64,000 nucleotides of DNA from Tabrizicola sp. (GCF_016793705.1 NZ_JAEULO010000049.1:42686-106685), one strand, 5' to 3'; numbered from the stretch's first letter, positions 46,068 through 55,140 are shown. Made by a program: numbers and translations. Notes: generated by a model from the sequence alone, not told the origin.

Positions 46068-47446
46068 GTCAGCATCACCGTCGCCAGCCCCAGAAAGGCA
46101 AAGAACCCCATCACATCCGTCAGTGTGGTGACAAAGGTCCCCGAAGCCAGGGCGGGGTCCAGCCCCATCCGCTCCAGCGTCAGGGGCACCAGCACGCCGC
46201 CCAGCGCCGCAACCACCTGGTTCACCATCATCGCCAGCGCCAGCACCGCCCCCAGATGCCAGTCGCCAAAGATCAGCACCCCCGCCGCCCCCAGGATCAG
46301 CGCCAGCCCCACCCCGTTCATCAACCCGGCCAGCAATTCCCGCCGCACCACGCGCCCCGCATTGGCTCGCGTCAGGTCGCGCGTCGCCAGCGCGCGCACC
46401 GCCACGGCCAGCGACTGCGTACCGGCGATCCCTCCGGTCGAGGCGACGATGGGCATCAGTGCCGCCAGCGCCACCAGCGTCGCGATCGTGTTCTGGAACT
46501 GGCTGATCACCAGCGCCGAGAGCGATGCCGTGAACAGGTTCACCACCAGCCAGGGCAGCCGCTGCTTCACCGTCTCCACCGGCCCGTCGCTGACGCTCGC
46601 TTCCTCGCCGACCCCGGCCAGCAGCAGCATGTCCTCCTCATGCTCCTCGTCCAGCACGATCATCGCATCGTCGATGGTGATCACGCCCACCAGCCGGCCC
46701 GAACCATCGACCACAGGGCAGGAAATCAGGTGATACTGGTTGAAGATATAGGCCACATCCGCCTCTTCATCCGTCGCGGCCACGGTGCGGAAACTGTCCT
46801 CGGTGATATCCTTCAGCCGCACGGACCGGCCTGCCGACAATACCCGTCCCAGCGTCACGTAACCCACCGGCTGCATCCGCGGATCGACCAGGATCACATG
46901 ATAGAACTGATCGGGCAGGTGATCGGTTTTCCGCAGGAAGTCGATCGCTTCTCCAACGGTCCAGTGCTCGGGCGCCACCACCGTTTCGCGCTGCATCAAT
47001 CGGCCGGCGGAATGTTCCGGCCAGGCCAGCGCCTGTTCGACCGCCATCCGGTCGGCCGCGTCCATCGCGCCCAGAAGGCGCCCCTGGTCCTCCGCCTCCA
47101 GATCCTCGACGATGTCGACGAGATCGTCGGAATCCAGCTCCCGCAGCGCATCCGCCACCACATCGTCCGGCAGCGCATCCAGCACGTCCTCGCGGATCGC
47201 GTCGCTGATCTCCGACAGCACCTCGCCGTCGATGACGGCGGAACCCATCGCCAGCAGCGCCTCGCGGTCGGTCTCGCTGACCTGCTCCAGAAGGTCGGCC
47301 ACGTCGGCCGGGTGCACCGGATCGAGCAGGGCCTCGACCCGCGCGCTGTCCCCGGCGCGGGCAGCGTCCAGCGCCGCATCCAGCGTCGCTTCCAGCGTGG
47401 CCGCATCCATCACGTCCGGCGTCGTTCTGACCGTCGTCTCCGCCAT
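46064..47446 (-). CDS. mgtE: magnesium transporter MgtE
   Basis: A 460-residue Mg2+ channel: MgtE N-domain (about 30-135), tandem CBS domains (about 140-255; PVGYVTLGRVLSAGRSVRLK and CPVVDGSGRLVGVITIDDAM), and a C-terminal membrane region of five helices with PIVASTGGIAGTQSLAVAVR and GTFVTTLTDVMGFFAFLGLA. The ATG at 47446 is selected over an upstream in-frame start because it begins the normal domain. Confidence 0.94.
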   Translation of the reverse strand: MAETTVRTTPDVMDAATLEATLDAALDAARAGDSARVEALLDPVHPADVADLLEQVSETDREALLAMGSAVIDGEVLSEISDAIREDVLDALPDDVVADALRELDSDDLVDIVEDLEAEDQGRLLGAMDAADRMAVEQALAWPEHSAGRLMQRETVVAPEHWTVGEAIDFLRKTDHLPDQFYHVILVDPRMQPVGYVTLGRVLSAGRSVRLKDITEDSFRTVAATDEEADVAYIFNQYHLISCPVVDGSGRLVGVITIDDAMIVLDEEHEEDMLLLAGVGEEASVSDGPVETVKQRLPWLVVNLFTASLSALVISQFQNTIATLVALAALMPIVASTGGIAGTQSLAVAVRALATRDLTRANAGRVVRRELLAGLMNGVGLALILGAAGVLIFGDWHLGAVLALAMMVNQVVAALGGVLVPLTLERMGLDPALASGTFVTTLTDVMGFFAFLGLATVMLT

Positions 47447-47618
47447 GCGCCCCCCCGCTCTTTCGCCACCCTTCGGTGGCTTTTCCGGCAACGGCAGCAC
47501 CTGTCGCCCGCCCCTGCGCCTTCGCGCTTTTGCGAAACAGTTTCAAGCCATGATCTGCAACGGCAAATTTACCGCTGCCCGGAAACCGCCTAGTCTGACC
47601 CGGTTCAAGGGGCATGTC

Positions 47619-48899
47619 ATGACCGATCTCATCCTGGGCCAGGTTCTCCGCTACACGGGCGATCCGTTTCGCGACGGGCTCTCCGCCGCCCAAGTCCTGC
47701 ACCACGGCGCCGTCGCCGTGGAGGCTGGCCGCATCGCTGCGTTGGGTGAAGCCGCCGACCTGCGCGCCCGCTTCCCCCAGGCCCGCTTGCATGACCATGG
47801 GCAAAAGCTAATCTCCGCGGGCTTCATCGACGCCCATGTCCACTACCCCCAGACCGCGATCATCGCCTCCTGGGGCAAGCGGTTGATCGACTGGCTGAAC
47901 ACCTACACCTTCCCCGAGGAAATGCGGTTCAGCGATCCCGCTTACGCCGAGGAGATCGCCAACCGCTACCTCGACCTGATCCTCGCCCGCGGCACCACCA
48001 CCGTCTGCTCCTACGCGACGATCCACCCGGCCAGCGTCGACGCCATCTTCACCGCCGCCCAGTCGCGCGGGATGCGGGTCTTCGCGGGGAAGACCTGCAT
48101 GGATCGCAACGCCCCGGAAGGCCTCCGCGACACCGCCCAGTCCGCCTATGACGACAGCAAGGCCCTGCTGGAAAAATGGCACGCGAAGGGCCGCCTCTCC
48201 TACGTCATCACCCCCCGCTTCTCGCCGACTTCGACGCCGGAACAGCTTCATGTGCTCGGCCAACTCTGGCGGGAATACCCCGACTGCCTGATGCAGACCC
48301 ATCTCAGCGAGCAGACCGACGAAATCGCCTGGGTGAAAGACCTCTTCCCCCAGTCCCGCGACTATCTCGACACCTACGAGGCGCAAGGTCTTCTCCGCGA
48401 AGGCGCTGTCTACGGCCACGCCATCCACCTGACCGACCGCGAGAAATCGCGCCTGATCGAGGCGGGGGCGTCCCTCGTCCACTGCCCTACCTCGAACACC
48501 TTCATCGGCTCCGGCCTCTTCGACATGACCCTCGCCAGCCATCTCCGCGTTGGCCTCGCCACCGACACCGGCGGCGGCTCGAACTTCTCGATGCTGCACA
48601 CCATGGCCGCCGCCTACGAGGTGGCGCAGCTCCGTGGCCAATCCCTGCACCCCGCGCAACTCTGGTGGCTCGCCACACAAGGCTCGGCCCGGGCGCTACG
48701 CTGCGAAGACAGGATCGGCAACATCGCCCCTGGCATGGAGGCCGACCTCGTGATCATCGACCTCGCCTCCACACCCGCCATCGAACAGTCAACGCGGCGG
48801 GCGGAAGACCTCTGGCAACAGCTCTTCCCCACCATCATGATGGGCGACGACCGCGCGATTGCCGAGGTCTGGATCAGTGGAAAACGCCACCGCCTCTGA
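47619..48899 (+). CDS. guaD: guanine deaminase
   Basis: A 426-residue amidohydrolase that turns guanine to xanthine and ammonia. Metal motif is FIDAHVHYPQTAII; other family features are TTTVCSYATIHPASVDAIF, GKTCMDRNAPEGLRDT, MQTHLSEQTDEIAWV, YGHAIHLTDRE and LATDTGGGSNFSML. The ATG at 47619 follows AAGGGGC; an ATG 5 nt before is out of frame. It stands alone in the window, with 8-oxoguanine deaminase nearby on the other strand. Confidence 0.93.
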   Translation: MTDLILGQVLRYTGDPFRDGLSAAQVLHHGAVAVEAGRIAALGEAADLRARFPQARLHDHGQKLISAGFIDAHVHYPQTAIIASWGKRLIDWLNTYTFPEEMRFSDPAYAEEIANRYLDLILARGTTTVCSYATIHPASVDAIFTAAQSRGMRVFAGKTCMDRNAPEGLRDTAQSAYDDSKALLEKWHAKGRLSYVITPRFSPTSTPEQLHVLGQLWREYPDCLMQTHLSEQTDEIAWVKDLFPQSRDYLDTYEAQGLLREGAVYGHAIHLTDREKSRLIEAGASLVHCPTSNTFIGSGLFDMTLASHLRVGLATDTGGGSNFSMLHTMAAAYEVAQLRGQSLHPAQLWWLATQGSARALRCEDRIGNIAPGMEADLVIIDLASTPAIEQSTRRAEDLWQQLFPTIMMGDDRAIAEVWISGKRHRL

Positions 48900-48924
48900 C
48901 CGGCCAGCCCTTTCACCTGGCAGC

Positions 48925-48943
48925 AAATATCCCCGCCGGAGGC
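48925..48943 (+). repeat. dispersed 19-bp repeat, copy 1
   Basis: AAATATCCCCGCCGGAGGC. Identical copies lie at 63556-63574 and 63621-63639. It is in non-coding DNA each time. Confidence 0.85.
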
Positions 48944-48953
48944 AAACACCCGA

Positions 48954-48982
48954 GGTTCTGCGCGTCCTTCACGCGCAGAACC
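48954..48982. other. perfect 12-bp-stem hairpin
   Basis: GGTTCTGCGCGT, 5-nt loop (CCTTC), ACGCGCAGAACC. No T-run follows on either strand. It could be a REP-like unit or an mRNA 3' stabiliser for guaD. Confidence 0.65.
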
Positions 48983-49072
48983 GAGACAAAAGACTTGCGC
49001 CGCAGGCGCTCGATTCGAAAGCCGCCCCCAACCCGTGATGCAGAAGGTCGCATCGCGCAGCACCAGCCCCAG

Positions 49073-49105
49073 GCGCCTCCCCTCCGCAGAGAGGGGATGG
49101 GGGGT
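49073..49105 (+). repeat. PHPSP-type GC-rich repeat, copy 1
   Basis: GCGCCTCCCCTCCGCAGAGA followed by GGGGATGGGGGGTGG. It resembles the block at 58887-58929 (GCGCCTCCCTCC...GAGAGGGATGGGGTGGGG) and widespread bacterial repeats whose complement reads PHPSP-like in protein. Confidence 0.6.
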
Positions 49106-49199
49106 GGCGGCACCCGGCCAGCAAGGCAAAGACCACCCGATCGCGCCCGCGCGACCCCTTGATTTCCCTGCATCCGAAACGCCTGACCAGCGGGACCAG

Positions 49200-49517
49200 T
49201 TACTCCGCCAGCTCCCAGCCGTCAGGGTAGAAGTCATGCTTCAACGCGATCTCGGTCGCCGCATGTTCCCGCTCCCAGATCGCCTCGGCGGTGACCGGCA
49301 TCGGCCCGAACGAGGCCACCAGCGTGTCGCCATCCTTCAGCCGCCGGGTCTGGAACCCCGCCAGCCGAAGCGCCCGCTCGAAAGCGGGCCAGCTCGCGTC
49401 GTTCTCCTCGATGAAGAAGGCAAACTCGACCACCGCCGTCTTCGGCAGGCTCACCCCCTTCGACTGCTTGAAAGTCTGGAACGTCTCGCGCCGCTGGGCG
49501 GCATAATCGTGCGACAT
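49200..49517 (-). CDS. RraB-like ribonuclease E inhibitor family protein
   Basis: A 105-residue small acidic protein of the RraB family: KTAVVEFAFFIEENDASWPA, FERALRLAGFQTRRLKDGDT, and AIWEREHAATEIALKHDFYP. RraB proteins bind RNase E and modulate its activity in E. coli; function in alphaproteobacteria is not established. It is followed by a secreted-protein gene on the same strand 26 bp upstream. Confidence 0.82.
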   Translation of the reverse strand: MSHDYAAQRRETFQTFKQSKGVSLPKTAVVEFAFFIEENDASWPAFERALRLAGFQTRRLKDGDTLVASFGPMPVTAEAIWEREHAATEIALKHDFYPDGWELAE

Positions 49518-49543
49518 GGGCAGCCTCCTGCCCGCCTTCTACC

Positions 49544-50113
49544 TCACTCGGCCCGGTGACAGAAGCCCCGCTCATAGGCCGCGTCCCAGGTCCAGTCGCT
49601 CGCGTTCAGCGCCTCGAACTCCACCGGCTCCAGCACCCGCGTCTCACCATCCTCGACCGCCGTCATGTTCCACAGGTCGACCTCGCAGGCGAAGGCCCGC
49701 CCCGCCGGCTCGCCCGTGTGATGGTAGCCTACCACCGTGAACTGGTTATCAAGGAACTGCACCTCGGTGACGATCCGCCCCGTCCCCTCCTCGTCGGCAT
49801 ATTCCGTCACGATCTGGAGCGTGCTGCCGTCCCCGGTTTCCACAACCTCCAGCGCCTGCTTCGTCGCGAAGGCACCGATGGCAATCACCGGGTTGTCGAA
49901 CTGAGGCTCGCCCTCGGCCACCGCCAGGCTACCCGGATTGCCGCCCCAGATCACCAGACGGGCCATGTCCTCGTTCTGCAACAGCCGGGCAAGGAAGGTG
50001 AAGCCGTCACCCGATGTCCCGGCCCAGTTGCCGCTGGCTTCCGACAATACGGTCTCCGCCGCAGCGGGAAGGCCGCAGGCAAGAAAAACGGCAAGGCTCG
50101 CAATCACACGCAT
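49544..50113 (-). CDS. secreted protein of unknown function
   Basis: A 189-residue protein with a signal peptide (VIASLAVFLACGLPAAA, cleaved near AAA/ETV). The mature part contains GNWAGTSGDGFTFLARLLQN, VIAIGAFATKQALEVVETGD, TEVQFLDNQFTVVGYHHTGE and a conserved-looking CEVDLWNMTAVEDGETRVLE. Two cysteines remain after cleavage (CEVDL and FCHRAE) and may form a disulfide. I do not recognise a family. The ATG at 50113 is chosen for the signal peptide. Confidence 0.75.
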   Translation of the reverse strand: MRVIASLAVFLACGLPAAAETVLSEASGNWAGTSGDGFTFLARLLQNEDMARLVIWGGNPGSLAVAEGEPQFDNPVIAIGAFATKQALEVVETGDGSTLQIVTEYADEEGTGRIVTEVQFLDNQFTVVGYHHTGEPAGRAFACEVDLWNMTAVEDGETRVLEPVEFEALNASDWTWDAAYERGFCHRAE

Positions 50114-50188
50114 TCGGCTCTCCCAGGTATCAGGTGCCGCGACCATGCCGCCCCCGTCCGGAAAGCGAAAGGGCAGGAAAACCAGCCC

Positions 50189-51529
50189 CTATCCCGCCAG
50201 CCGCGCCGCCAGCCGCCGCTGCTGCTCCAGCACACGCGGCAGGTCCAGCGTCACCATCTGCCCGTCCCGCACCACCTGCCGACCCTCGACGACCAGATGC
50301 CTCACCCGCGTCGGGCCGCACAGGGCCAACGCCGCCACCGGGTCCCAGCTCCCCGCCGCCTCTACCCCACGCAGGTCCCAGATCGCGAGGTCCGCTCGCT
50401 TGCCCGGCTCGATGACCCCGAGGTCATCCCGCCCCAGCACCTGCGCGCCGCCCAGGGTCGCGATCTCCAGCACCTCGCGCGCGCTCATCGCATCCGCCCC
50501 CCGCGCGACCCGCTGCAACAGCATCGCCATCCGCGCCTCGGCCACCAGGTTCCCCGCATCGTTCGAGGCCGAGCCGTCCACACCCAACCCCACCTTCATC
50601 CCCGCGTCCCGCATGGCGCGGACAGGGGCGATACCGGAGCCGAGTCGACAATTCGAACACGGGCAATGGGCGACGCCCGTCCCCGACCGGCTGAAAAGTT
50701 CAATTTCCGAACCATCCAGCTTCACGCAATGCGCGTGCCAGACATCCGCCCCGGTCCAGCCGAGATCTTCGGCATACTGGCCGGGGCGGCATCCGAAACG
50801 CTCCAGCGAATAGGCCACGTCCTCGTCGTTCTCGGCCAGATGGGTGTGCAGCATCACCTGCTTGTCCCGCGCCAGCAGCGCCGTGTCGCGCATCAGCTCG
50901 CGGCTGACCGAGAAGGGCGAGCATGGCGCCAGACCCACCCGCAGCATCGCCCCCGGACGCGGATCGTGAAAGCGGTCCACCACCCGGATCATGTCGTCCA
51001 GGATCGCTGCCTCACCCTCCACCAGACTGTCCGGCGGCAGGCCCCCGGCGCTTTCGCCGATCGACATCGCCCCCCGCGTCGGGTGGAAGCGCAGGCCCAC
51101 CTCTCCCGCCGCCGCAACGGTGTCGTCCAGCCGCGCGCCGTTCGGATAGAGGTACAGGTGATCCGAAGTCATCGTGCAGCCCGACAGCGCCAGCTCCGCC
51201 AGCCCGACCTGGGCCGAGACGAACATCTCTTCCGGCCCGAACCGCGCCCAGATCGGGTAGAGCGTCTTGAGCCAACCGAAGAGCAGCGCATCCTGCCCGC
51301 CCGGGACCGCCCGCGTCAGGGTCTGGTAAAGATGGTGATGCGTGTTCACCAGGCCCGGCGTCACCACGCAGCCAGCGCCGTCGATCACCTCGGCCCCCGG
51401 CGCGACCAGCCCGGACCCGACAGCGGCAATCGCCCCGCCCCGTACAAGAACATCGGCACCGGAAAGCTCGTCCCGACGGGCATTCATCGTCACGACGATA
51501 TCGGCATTGCGGATCAGGAGATCGGGCAT
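50189..51529 (-). CDS. 8-oxoguanine deaminase / related amidohydrolase
   Basis: A 446-residue amidohydrolase of the AtzB/TrzN-8-oxoguanine deaminase group. Zn ligands are in PGLVNTHHHLYQTLTRAVPG, QVMLHTHLAENDEDVAYSLE, DVWHAHCVKLDGSEIELF and VGLGVDGSASNDAGNLVAEA. This pattern matches 8-oxoguanine deaminase, which makes uric acid from oxidised guanine, though N-isopropylammelide or ethylaminohydrolase-type activity cannot be ruled out. The ATG at 51529 has AAAGGTG upstream. Confidence 0.85.
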   Translation of the reverse strand: MPDLLIRNADIVVTMNARRDELSGADVLVRGGAIAAVGSGLVAPGAEVIDGAGCVVTPGLVNTHHHLYQTLTRAVPGGQDALLFGWLKTLYPIWARFGPEEMFVSAQVGLAELALSGCTMTSDHLYLYPNGARLDDTVAAAGEVGLRFHPTRGAMSIGESAGGLPPDSLVEGEAAILDDMIRVVDRFHDPRPGAMLRVGLAPCSPFSVSRELMRDTALLARDKQVMLHTHLAENDEDVAYSLERFGCRPGQYAEDLGWTGADVWHAHCVKLDGSEIELFSRSGTGVAHCPCSNCRLGSGIAPVRAMRDAGMKVGLGVDGSASNDAGNLVAEARMAMLLQRVARGADAMSAREVLEIATLGGAQVLGRDDLGVIEPGKRADLAIWDLRGVEAAGSWDPVAALALCGPTRVRHLVVEGRQVVRDGQMVTLDLPRVLEQQRRLAARLAG

Positions 51530-51715
51530 GGTGCACCTTTCGCACACCCTTCGGTTTCAAGGGAAACCGGTGCCCGCCGTCAGAAGGGAGAAGGACACGG
51601 CAGGCCCGCCAAACATAAACGGCGACGATCCTGTCCCGCAAGCCTTCGGTCACGCGCCAACCGCCGATGGCAGACAAAGGACCTTCAAATCTTCCCGAAG
51701 AACCTGCCCCAGCCC

Positions 51716-52513
51716 TCAGGCGTTCAACAGCGTCAGCGCCTCGGCGTGCAGCTCCCGGCTCGCCGCCGCCAGGATGCGCCCGCCCTCATGCGCCGGGCGG
51801 CCCTGCCAGTCGGTGACGATGCCACCCGCAGCTTCGATCACCGCGATGGGGGCTTGCACGTCATAGGCCTGCAAGCCCGCCTCGATCACCAGGTCGATCT
51901 GGCCCGCCGCGATCAGCGCATAGGCGTAGCAATCGGTGCCGTAGCGCACCAGCTTCGCCCCCGAGGCCACGCGCCGGAAGGCCGCGCCTTCTTCGGGCGT
52001 GCCGACCTCGGGGAAGGTGGAAAACAGGATTGCCTGCGACAGCGGTCGCGTGGCCCGCACCGCAAGCGCCGCCTCGCCCATCGGCCCGGTGACCCGCGCC
52101 CGGCCGAGGCCGCCCTCGAAGCGTTCGCCGATATAGGGTTGGTCGATGATCCCGAAAAGCGGGCCTTCCGCGTCGCGGACCGAGATCAGCACGCCCCAGG
52201 TGGGCGTGCCCGCCAGATAGCTGCGCGTGCCGTCGATCGGGTCGAGCACCCAGGTCAGGCCGGAAGTACCATCAAGCGCGCCGAACTCCTCGCCCAGGAT
52301 GGCATCCTGCGGTCGGCGCCGGGCCAGGACTTCGCGCATCCGCTCTTCGGACAAGCGGTCGGCGGCAGTCACCGGGTCGAAGCGCGCGGTTTCCTTGGTT
52401 TCGGCCGCAAGGTCCCGCGTCCGGAAATGCGACAGCGTGGCGACCCGCGCCACATCCGCCAGTTCATGCGCCGTCGCAATCAGCTCGGACGCCAAAGTCT
52501 CGGAAATACGCAT
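51716..52513 (-). CDS. hisN: HisN-type inositol-monophosphatase-family phosphatase
   Basis: A 265-residue Mg2+-dependent phosphatase with the motifs ILGEEFGALDG, WVLDPIDGTRSYLAGTPTWG and AYDVQAPIAVIEAAGG. The family resemblance is to the HisN histidinol-phosphatase of actinobacteria and alphaproteobacteria; inositol-1-phosphatase is the general alternative. AGGGAGAG precedes the ATG. No other his gene is adjacent. Confidence 0.87.
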   Translation of the reverse strand: MRISETLASELIATAHELADVARVATLSHFRTRDLAAETKETARFDPVTAADRLSEERMREVLARRRPQDAILGEEFGALDGTSGLTWVLDPIDGTRSYLAGTPTWGVLISVRDAEGPLFGIIDQPYIGERFEGGLGRARVTGPMGEAALAVRATRPLSQAILFSTFPEVGTPEEGAAFRRVASGAKLVRYGTDCYAYALIAAGQIDLVIEAGLQAYDVQAPIAVIEAAGGIVTDWQGRPAHEGGRILAAASRELHAEALTLLNA

Positions 52514-52600
52514 CCTCTCTCCCTTGGCCTGCCGGTCCCGCGTGAGGGGGCCGCCCCCAGGGCGCGCTAAACGCCCAGGGGGTCGAGGTCAAGATCGGGA

Positions 52601-52963
52601 TCAGGCAGCTTCGGAAAGAACCCGCGCCAGGTCGAACAGCCGACGGCGCTGCGCCTCGGGGATCGCGTAGTAGGACCGGACCAGCTCCAGCGCTTCCTTG
52701 TCCGACATCATGTCGCCATGCGCGTAGGTGGGGTTGGACTGGCCCTCGCCGAGGCCCTCGAAGAAGAAGGAGATCGACACGCCCAGCGCATCCGCCACGT
52801 CCCAGAGGCGGGAGGCGCTGACCCGGTTCATGCCGGTTTCGTATTTCTGGATCTGCTGGAACTTGATTCCCACCTTGTCGGCGAGCTGCTGCTGGGTCAT
52901 GCCGACCATCCAGCGGCGATGACGGATGCGCTTGCCAACATGGGCGTCTACGGGATGCTTCAT
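52601..52963 (-). CDS. XRE-family helix-turn-helix regulator
   Basis: A 120-residue protein starting MKHPVDAHVGKRIRHRRWMV, with a Cro/C1 helix-turn-helix (MTQQQLADKVGIKFQQIQKY, ETGMNRVSASRLWDVADALG) and a C-terminal helical tail (SDKEALELVRSYYAIPEAQR) of a type common in Rhodobacteraceae, there with unclear role. The ATG at 52963 has GGAGTC upstream. A set of dyads lies 220 bp upstream near the divergent quinone-reductase gene and may be its target. Confidence 0.9.
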   Translation of the reverse strand: MKHPVDAHVGKRIRHRRWMVGMTQQQLADKVGIKFQQIQKYETGMNRVSASRLWDVADALGVSISFFFEGLGEGQSNPTYAHGDMMSDKEALELVRSYYAIPEAQRRRLFDLARVLSEAA

Positions 52964-53332
52964 TCTTGACTCCAAAATCGAGTGTACGTTCCCCTCGGTG
53001 ATCTATAAGCAAGTTTCGTGCCAAGTCCGGCGATCCGGGAAGTATTAACGAAATATTCCTCAGCCGCGCCAAAACCTGTCTTTTTGGATATGTCCAATTA
53101 TCCAAGCGTACAACACACGGCACGGTTGTCCCCGAATGCTCGCAGGAGAGTCGCAACCGAATCAGCACTCGCCCCCAAGTGGTATCGCATTTCGCGTTGC
53201 ATTTTGCATCCATTCTCTAAGATTCGTCGCATTTTGCGAAAAGCCCGATCAGTGCGTTGCAAGAAACTGTAGCTTGGATAAAAACGCTACACCGTAGGTA
53301 GTAGAAACAACAAAAGGAAAAAGGGGCAAGGG
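52964..53332. other. divergent intergenic region xre/qor
   Basis: About 370 bp, AT-richer than the average. It holds three dyads at 53186-53238 and presumably both promoters. No gene is seen. Confidence 0.6.
53186..53238. promoter_or_regulatory. array of three YGCATTT(T/C)GCR dyads
   Basis: CGCATTTCGCG (53186-53196), TGCATTTTGCA (53198-53208) and CGCATTTTGCG (53228-53238). The last two have perfect 4-bp arms around TTT. Spacing between starts is 12 and 30 bp. They lie 95-150 bp upstream of the quinone reductase ATG and look like binding sites for one regulator. Confidence 0.6.
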
Positions 53333-54301
53333 ATGCTGGCTTGGCAGATCGCAGATCATGGCGCAGCCCCTGCTCAGGTCGATATTCCGGCGCCAACTCC
53401 CGCTAAAGGCGAAATCGTTCTCCGAGTGGAAGCAGTTGGGCTCAACTTTGCGGATATGCTGGCGATTCAGGGAAAATATCAAGTCCGTCAGACCCCGCCC
53501 TTCATCCCCGGCATGGAACTTTCGGGTGTGGTCGATACCCTGGGTCCCGGAGTCGGCGGCCCGGCTCCCGGTACGCGGGTGCTGGCAACCTGTGCCGCCG
53601 GGGCACTGGCCCAGCGGGTTTGCCTGCCCGCCCATCGCCTGACCCCGCTGCCCGACGCAATGGGGTTCGAGGAAGCCGCCGGGTTTCCCATCGCCTACGG
53701 CACCTCTCATCTTGCGCTGATCCACACGGCACGGTTGCAGCCCGGCGAGACGCTGTTCGTCACCGGCGCGGCGGGTGGCGTCGGGCTGACGGCGGTCGAG
53801 ATCGGCAAGCTCCTTGGGGCCCGCGTCATCGCTTCGGCGCGCGGTGCGGCGCGGATGGAAGTCGCGCGGGCAGCCGGGGCGGATGCGGTGATCGACAGCG
53901 ACGCGCCCGACCTGAAAGAGGCGCTGCGGGCGCAGGGCGGGGTGGATGTGGTCTATGATGTCGTCGGCGGCCCCGCCTTCGACGCCGCCCTGCGCGCCTG
54001 CAAGCCGGACGGACGGCTTCTGGCCATCGGCTTCGCCTCGGGCGAGGTGCCGCAGGTTCCGGCGAACCTCCTCCTCGTGAAGAACCTCACCGTCTCGGGC
54101 TTCTGGTATGGCGGCTACGAAAGCCACGCCCCGCAGCTTGTCGCCGACAGCATGGCGCAGCTCCTGCGCTGGCGGGCCGAAGGGCGGATCCGCCCGCATG
54201 TCAGCCAGGTCCTGCCGTTCGACGCCTTCCCCGAGGGGCTCGCGCTGCTCCGCGACCGCAAGACCACCGGCAAGGTTGTGATCCGGGTTCAGGACCCGTA
54301 G
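53333..54301 (+). CDS. zinc-type alcohol dehydrogenase-like / NADPH:quinone oxidoreductase
   Basis: A 322-residue medium-chain dehydrogenase/reductase without the catalytic zinc ligands, as in quinone reductases. N-terminal GroES-like domain (EAVGLNFADMLAIQGKYQVR, PFIPGMELSGVVDTLGPGVG), Rossmann motif (LFVTGAAGGVGLTAVEIGKL) and C-terminal region DVVYDVVGGPAFDAALRACK. AAGGGGCAAGGG precedes the ATG. Its end overlaps the convergent lysR by 13 bp. Confidence 0.92.
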   Translation: MLAWQIADHGAAPAQVDIPAPTPAKGEIVLRVEAVGLNFADMLAIQGKYQVRQTPPFIPGMELSGVVDTLGPGVGGPAPGTRVLATCAAGALAQRVCLPAHRLTPLPDAMGFEEAAGFPIAYGTSHLALIHTARLQPGETLFVTGAAGGVGLTAVEIGKLLGARVIASARGAARMEVARAAGADAVIDSDAPDLKEALRAQGGVDVVYDVVGGPAFDAALRACKPDGRLLAIGFASGEVPQVPANLLLVKNLTVSGFWYGGYESHAPQLVADSMAQLLRWRAEGRIRPHVSQVLPFDAFPEGLALLRDRKTTGKVVIRVQDP

Positions 54302-55140
54302 GCGCAGCGCAGTTCGCTGACCAGCAGGTCCACCGCCTCGTCGCTGCGCCGGTTCGCGCGGTAGAGCGCCAGCTTCATCGGGGCCACCTGCGGCAGCTGG
54401 TTGTCCGCCGCGATCGGCTCCAGCCCCTCGGGGATGCTGCCCACCATCCGCATCGACACCGCAAGGTCCGCCGCCACCGTCGCCTCGACCGCCTGCTCGC
54501 TTTCCCCGCCCGTCGCCATCTCCCACGGTATTCCCGCCGCCTCCAGCGCCGCCTGGGCGTGGGGGCGGAAGATGCAGGTGTCCTTGAACCCCAACCGCAA
54601 GGGCCGCCGCTGCCAGGCATTCCCGTCCGGCGCGCCCACCCAGACCAGCCCGCGCGACGACAGCACCTCGGCTACCGGGTCCGGGGTTTCCTCCGTCGTG
54701 ATGATCACGTCGAAGGCCCCCCGCGCGAAGTCCTGCTTCATCAGCACGGTGAACGAGGACACCAGGTTGATCCGCACCCGCGGATAGGCCTGCGCCATCC
54801 GCCGCAGGATGCCGGGGATCGCCGGATAGACCACGTCATGCGGCACTCCCAGCCGGATTTCGCCCTCGCAGGCCGTCGCCGACAGCGCCGACAGCGCCTC
54901 GTCGTTCAGGGCCAGCATCCGGCGGCCATAGGACAGAAGCTGCTCCCCCTCGGGCGAGAGCGCCAGCTTCCGCGCCGCCCGCAGGAACAGCGACAGGCCC
55001 AGCGCCTCTTCCAGCCGCTTGATCTGCATCGAGACCGCCGATTGCGTCAGGTTCAGATAGCCCGCCGCCCGCGTCACCCCACCGACATCGGCGACAGTAA
55101 CGAAGGAGCGCAGCGAGGCGATGTCGAGGTTGCGGGGCAT
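54289..55140 (-). CDS. LysR-family transcriptional regulator
   Basis: A 283-residue LysR protein: helix-turn-helix at residues 1-60 (NLDIASLRSFVTVADVGGVT, RAAGYLNLTQSAVSMQIKRL) and effector-binding domain from about 90. Its 3' end overlaps the qor 3' end. Its natural target may be the divergent DUF1127 gene 125 bp away. The ligand is unknown. Confidence 0.9.
   Translation of the reverse strand: MPRNLDIASLRSFVTVADVGGVTRAAGYLNLTQSAVSMQIKRLEEALGLSLFLRAARKLALSPEGEQLLSYGRRMLALNDEALSALSATACEGEIRLGVPHDVVYPAIPGILRRMAQAYPRVRINLVSSFTVLMKQDFARGAFDVIITTEETPDPVAEVLSSRGLVWVGAPDGNAWQRRPLRLGFKDTCIFRPHAQAALEAAGIPWEMATGGESEQAVEATVAADLAVSMRMVGSIPEGLEPIAADNQLPQVAPMKLALYRANRRSDEAVDLLVSELRCAYGS

Larger units (their letters stand above)
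48900..49199. other. intergenic region with repeats after guaD
   Basis: About 300 bp between convergent genes. It holds a dispersed 19-mer (48925-48943), a perfect hairpin (48954-48982) and a PHPSP-type repeat (49073-49105). No gene is supported. Confidence 0.6.

Noticed and set aside
49556-52570. 1004-codon open frame on the plus strand
   Set aside because: It lies across four convincing minus-strand genes. The translation is rich in Arg/His/Pro and lacks motifs.
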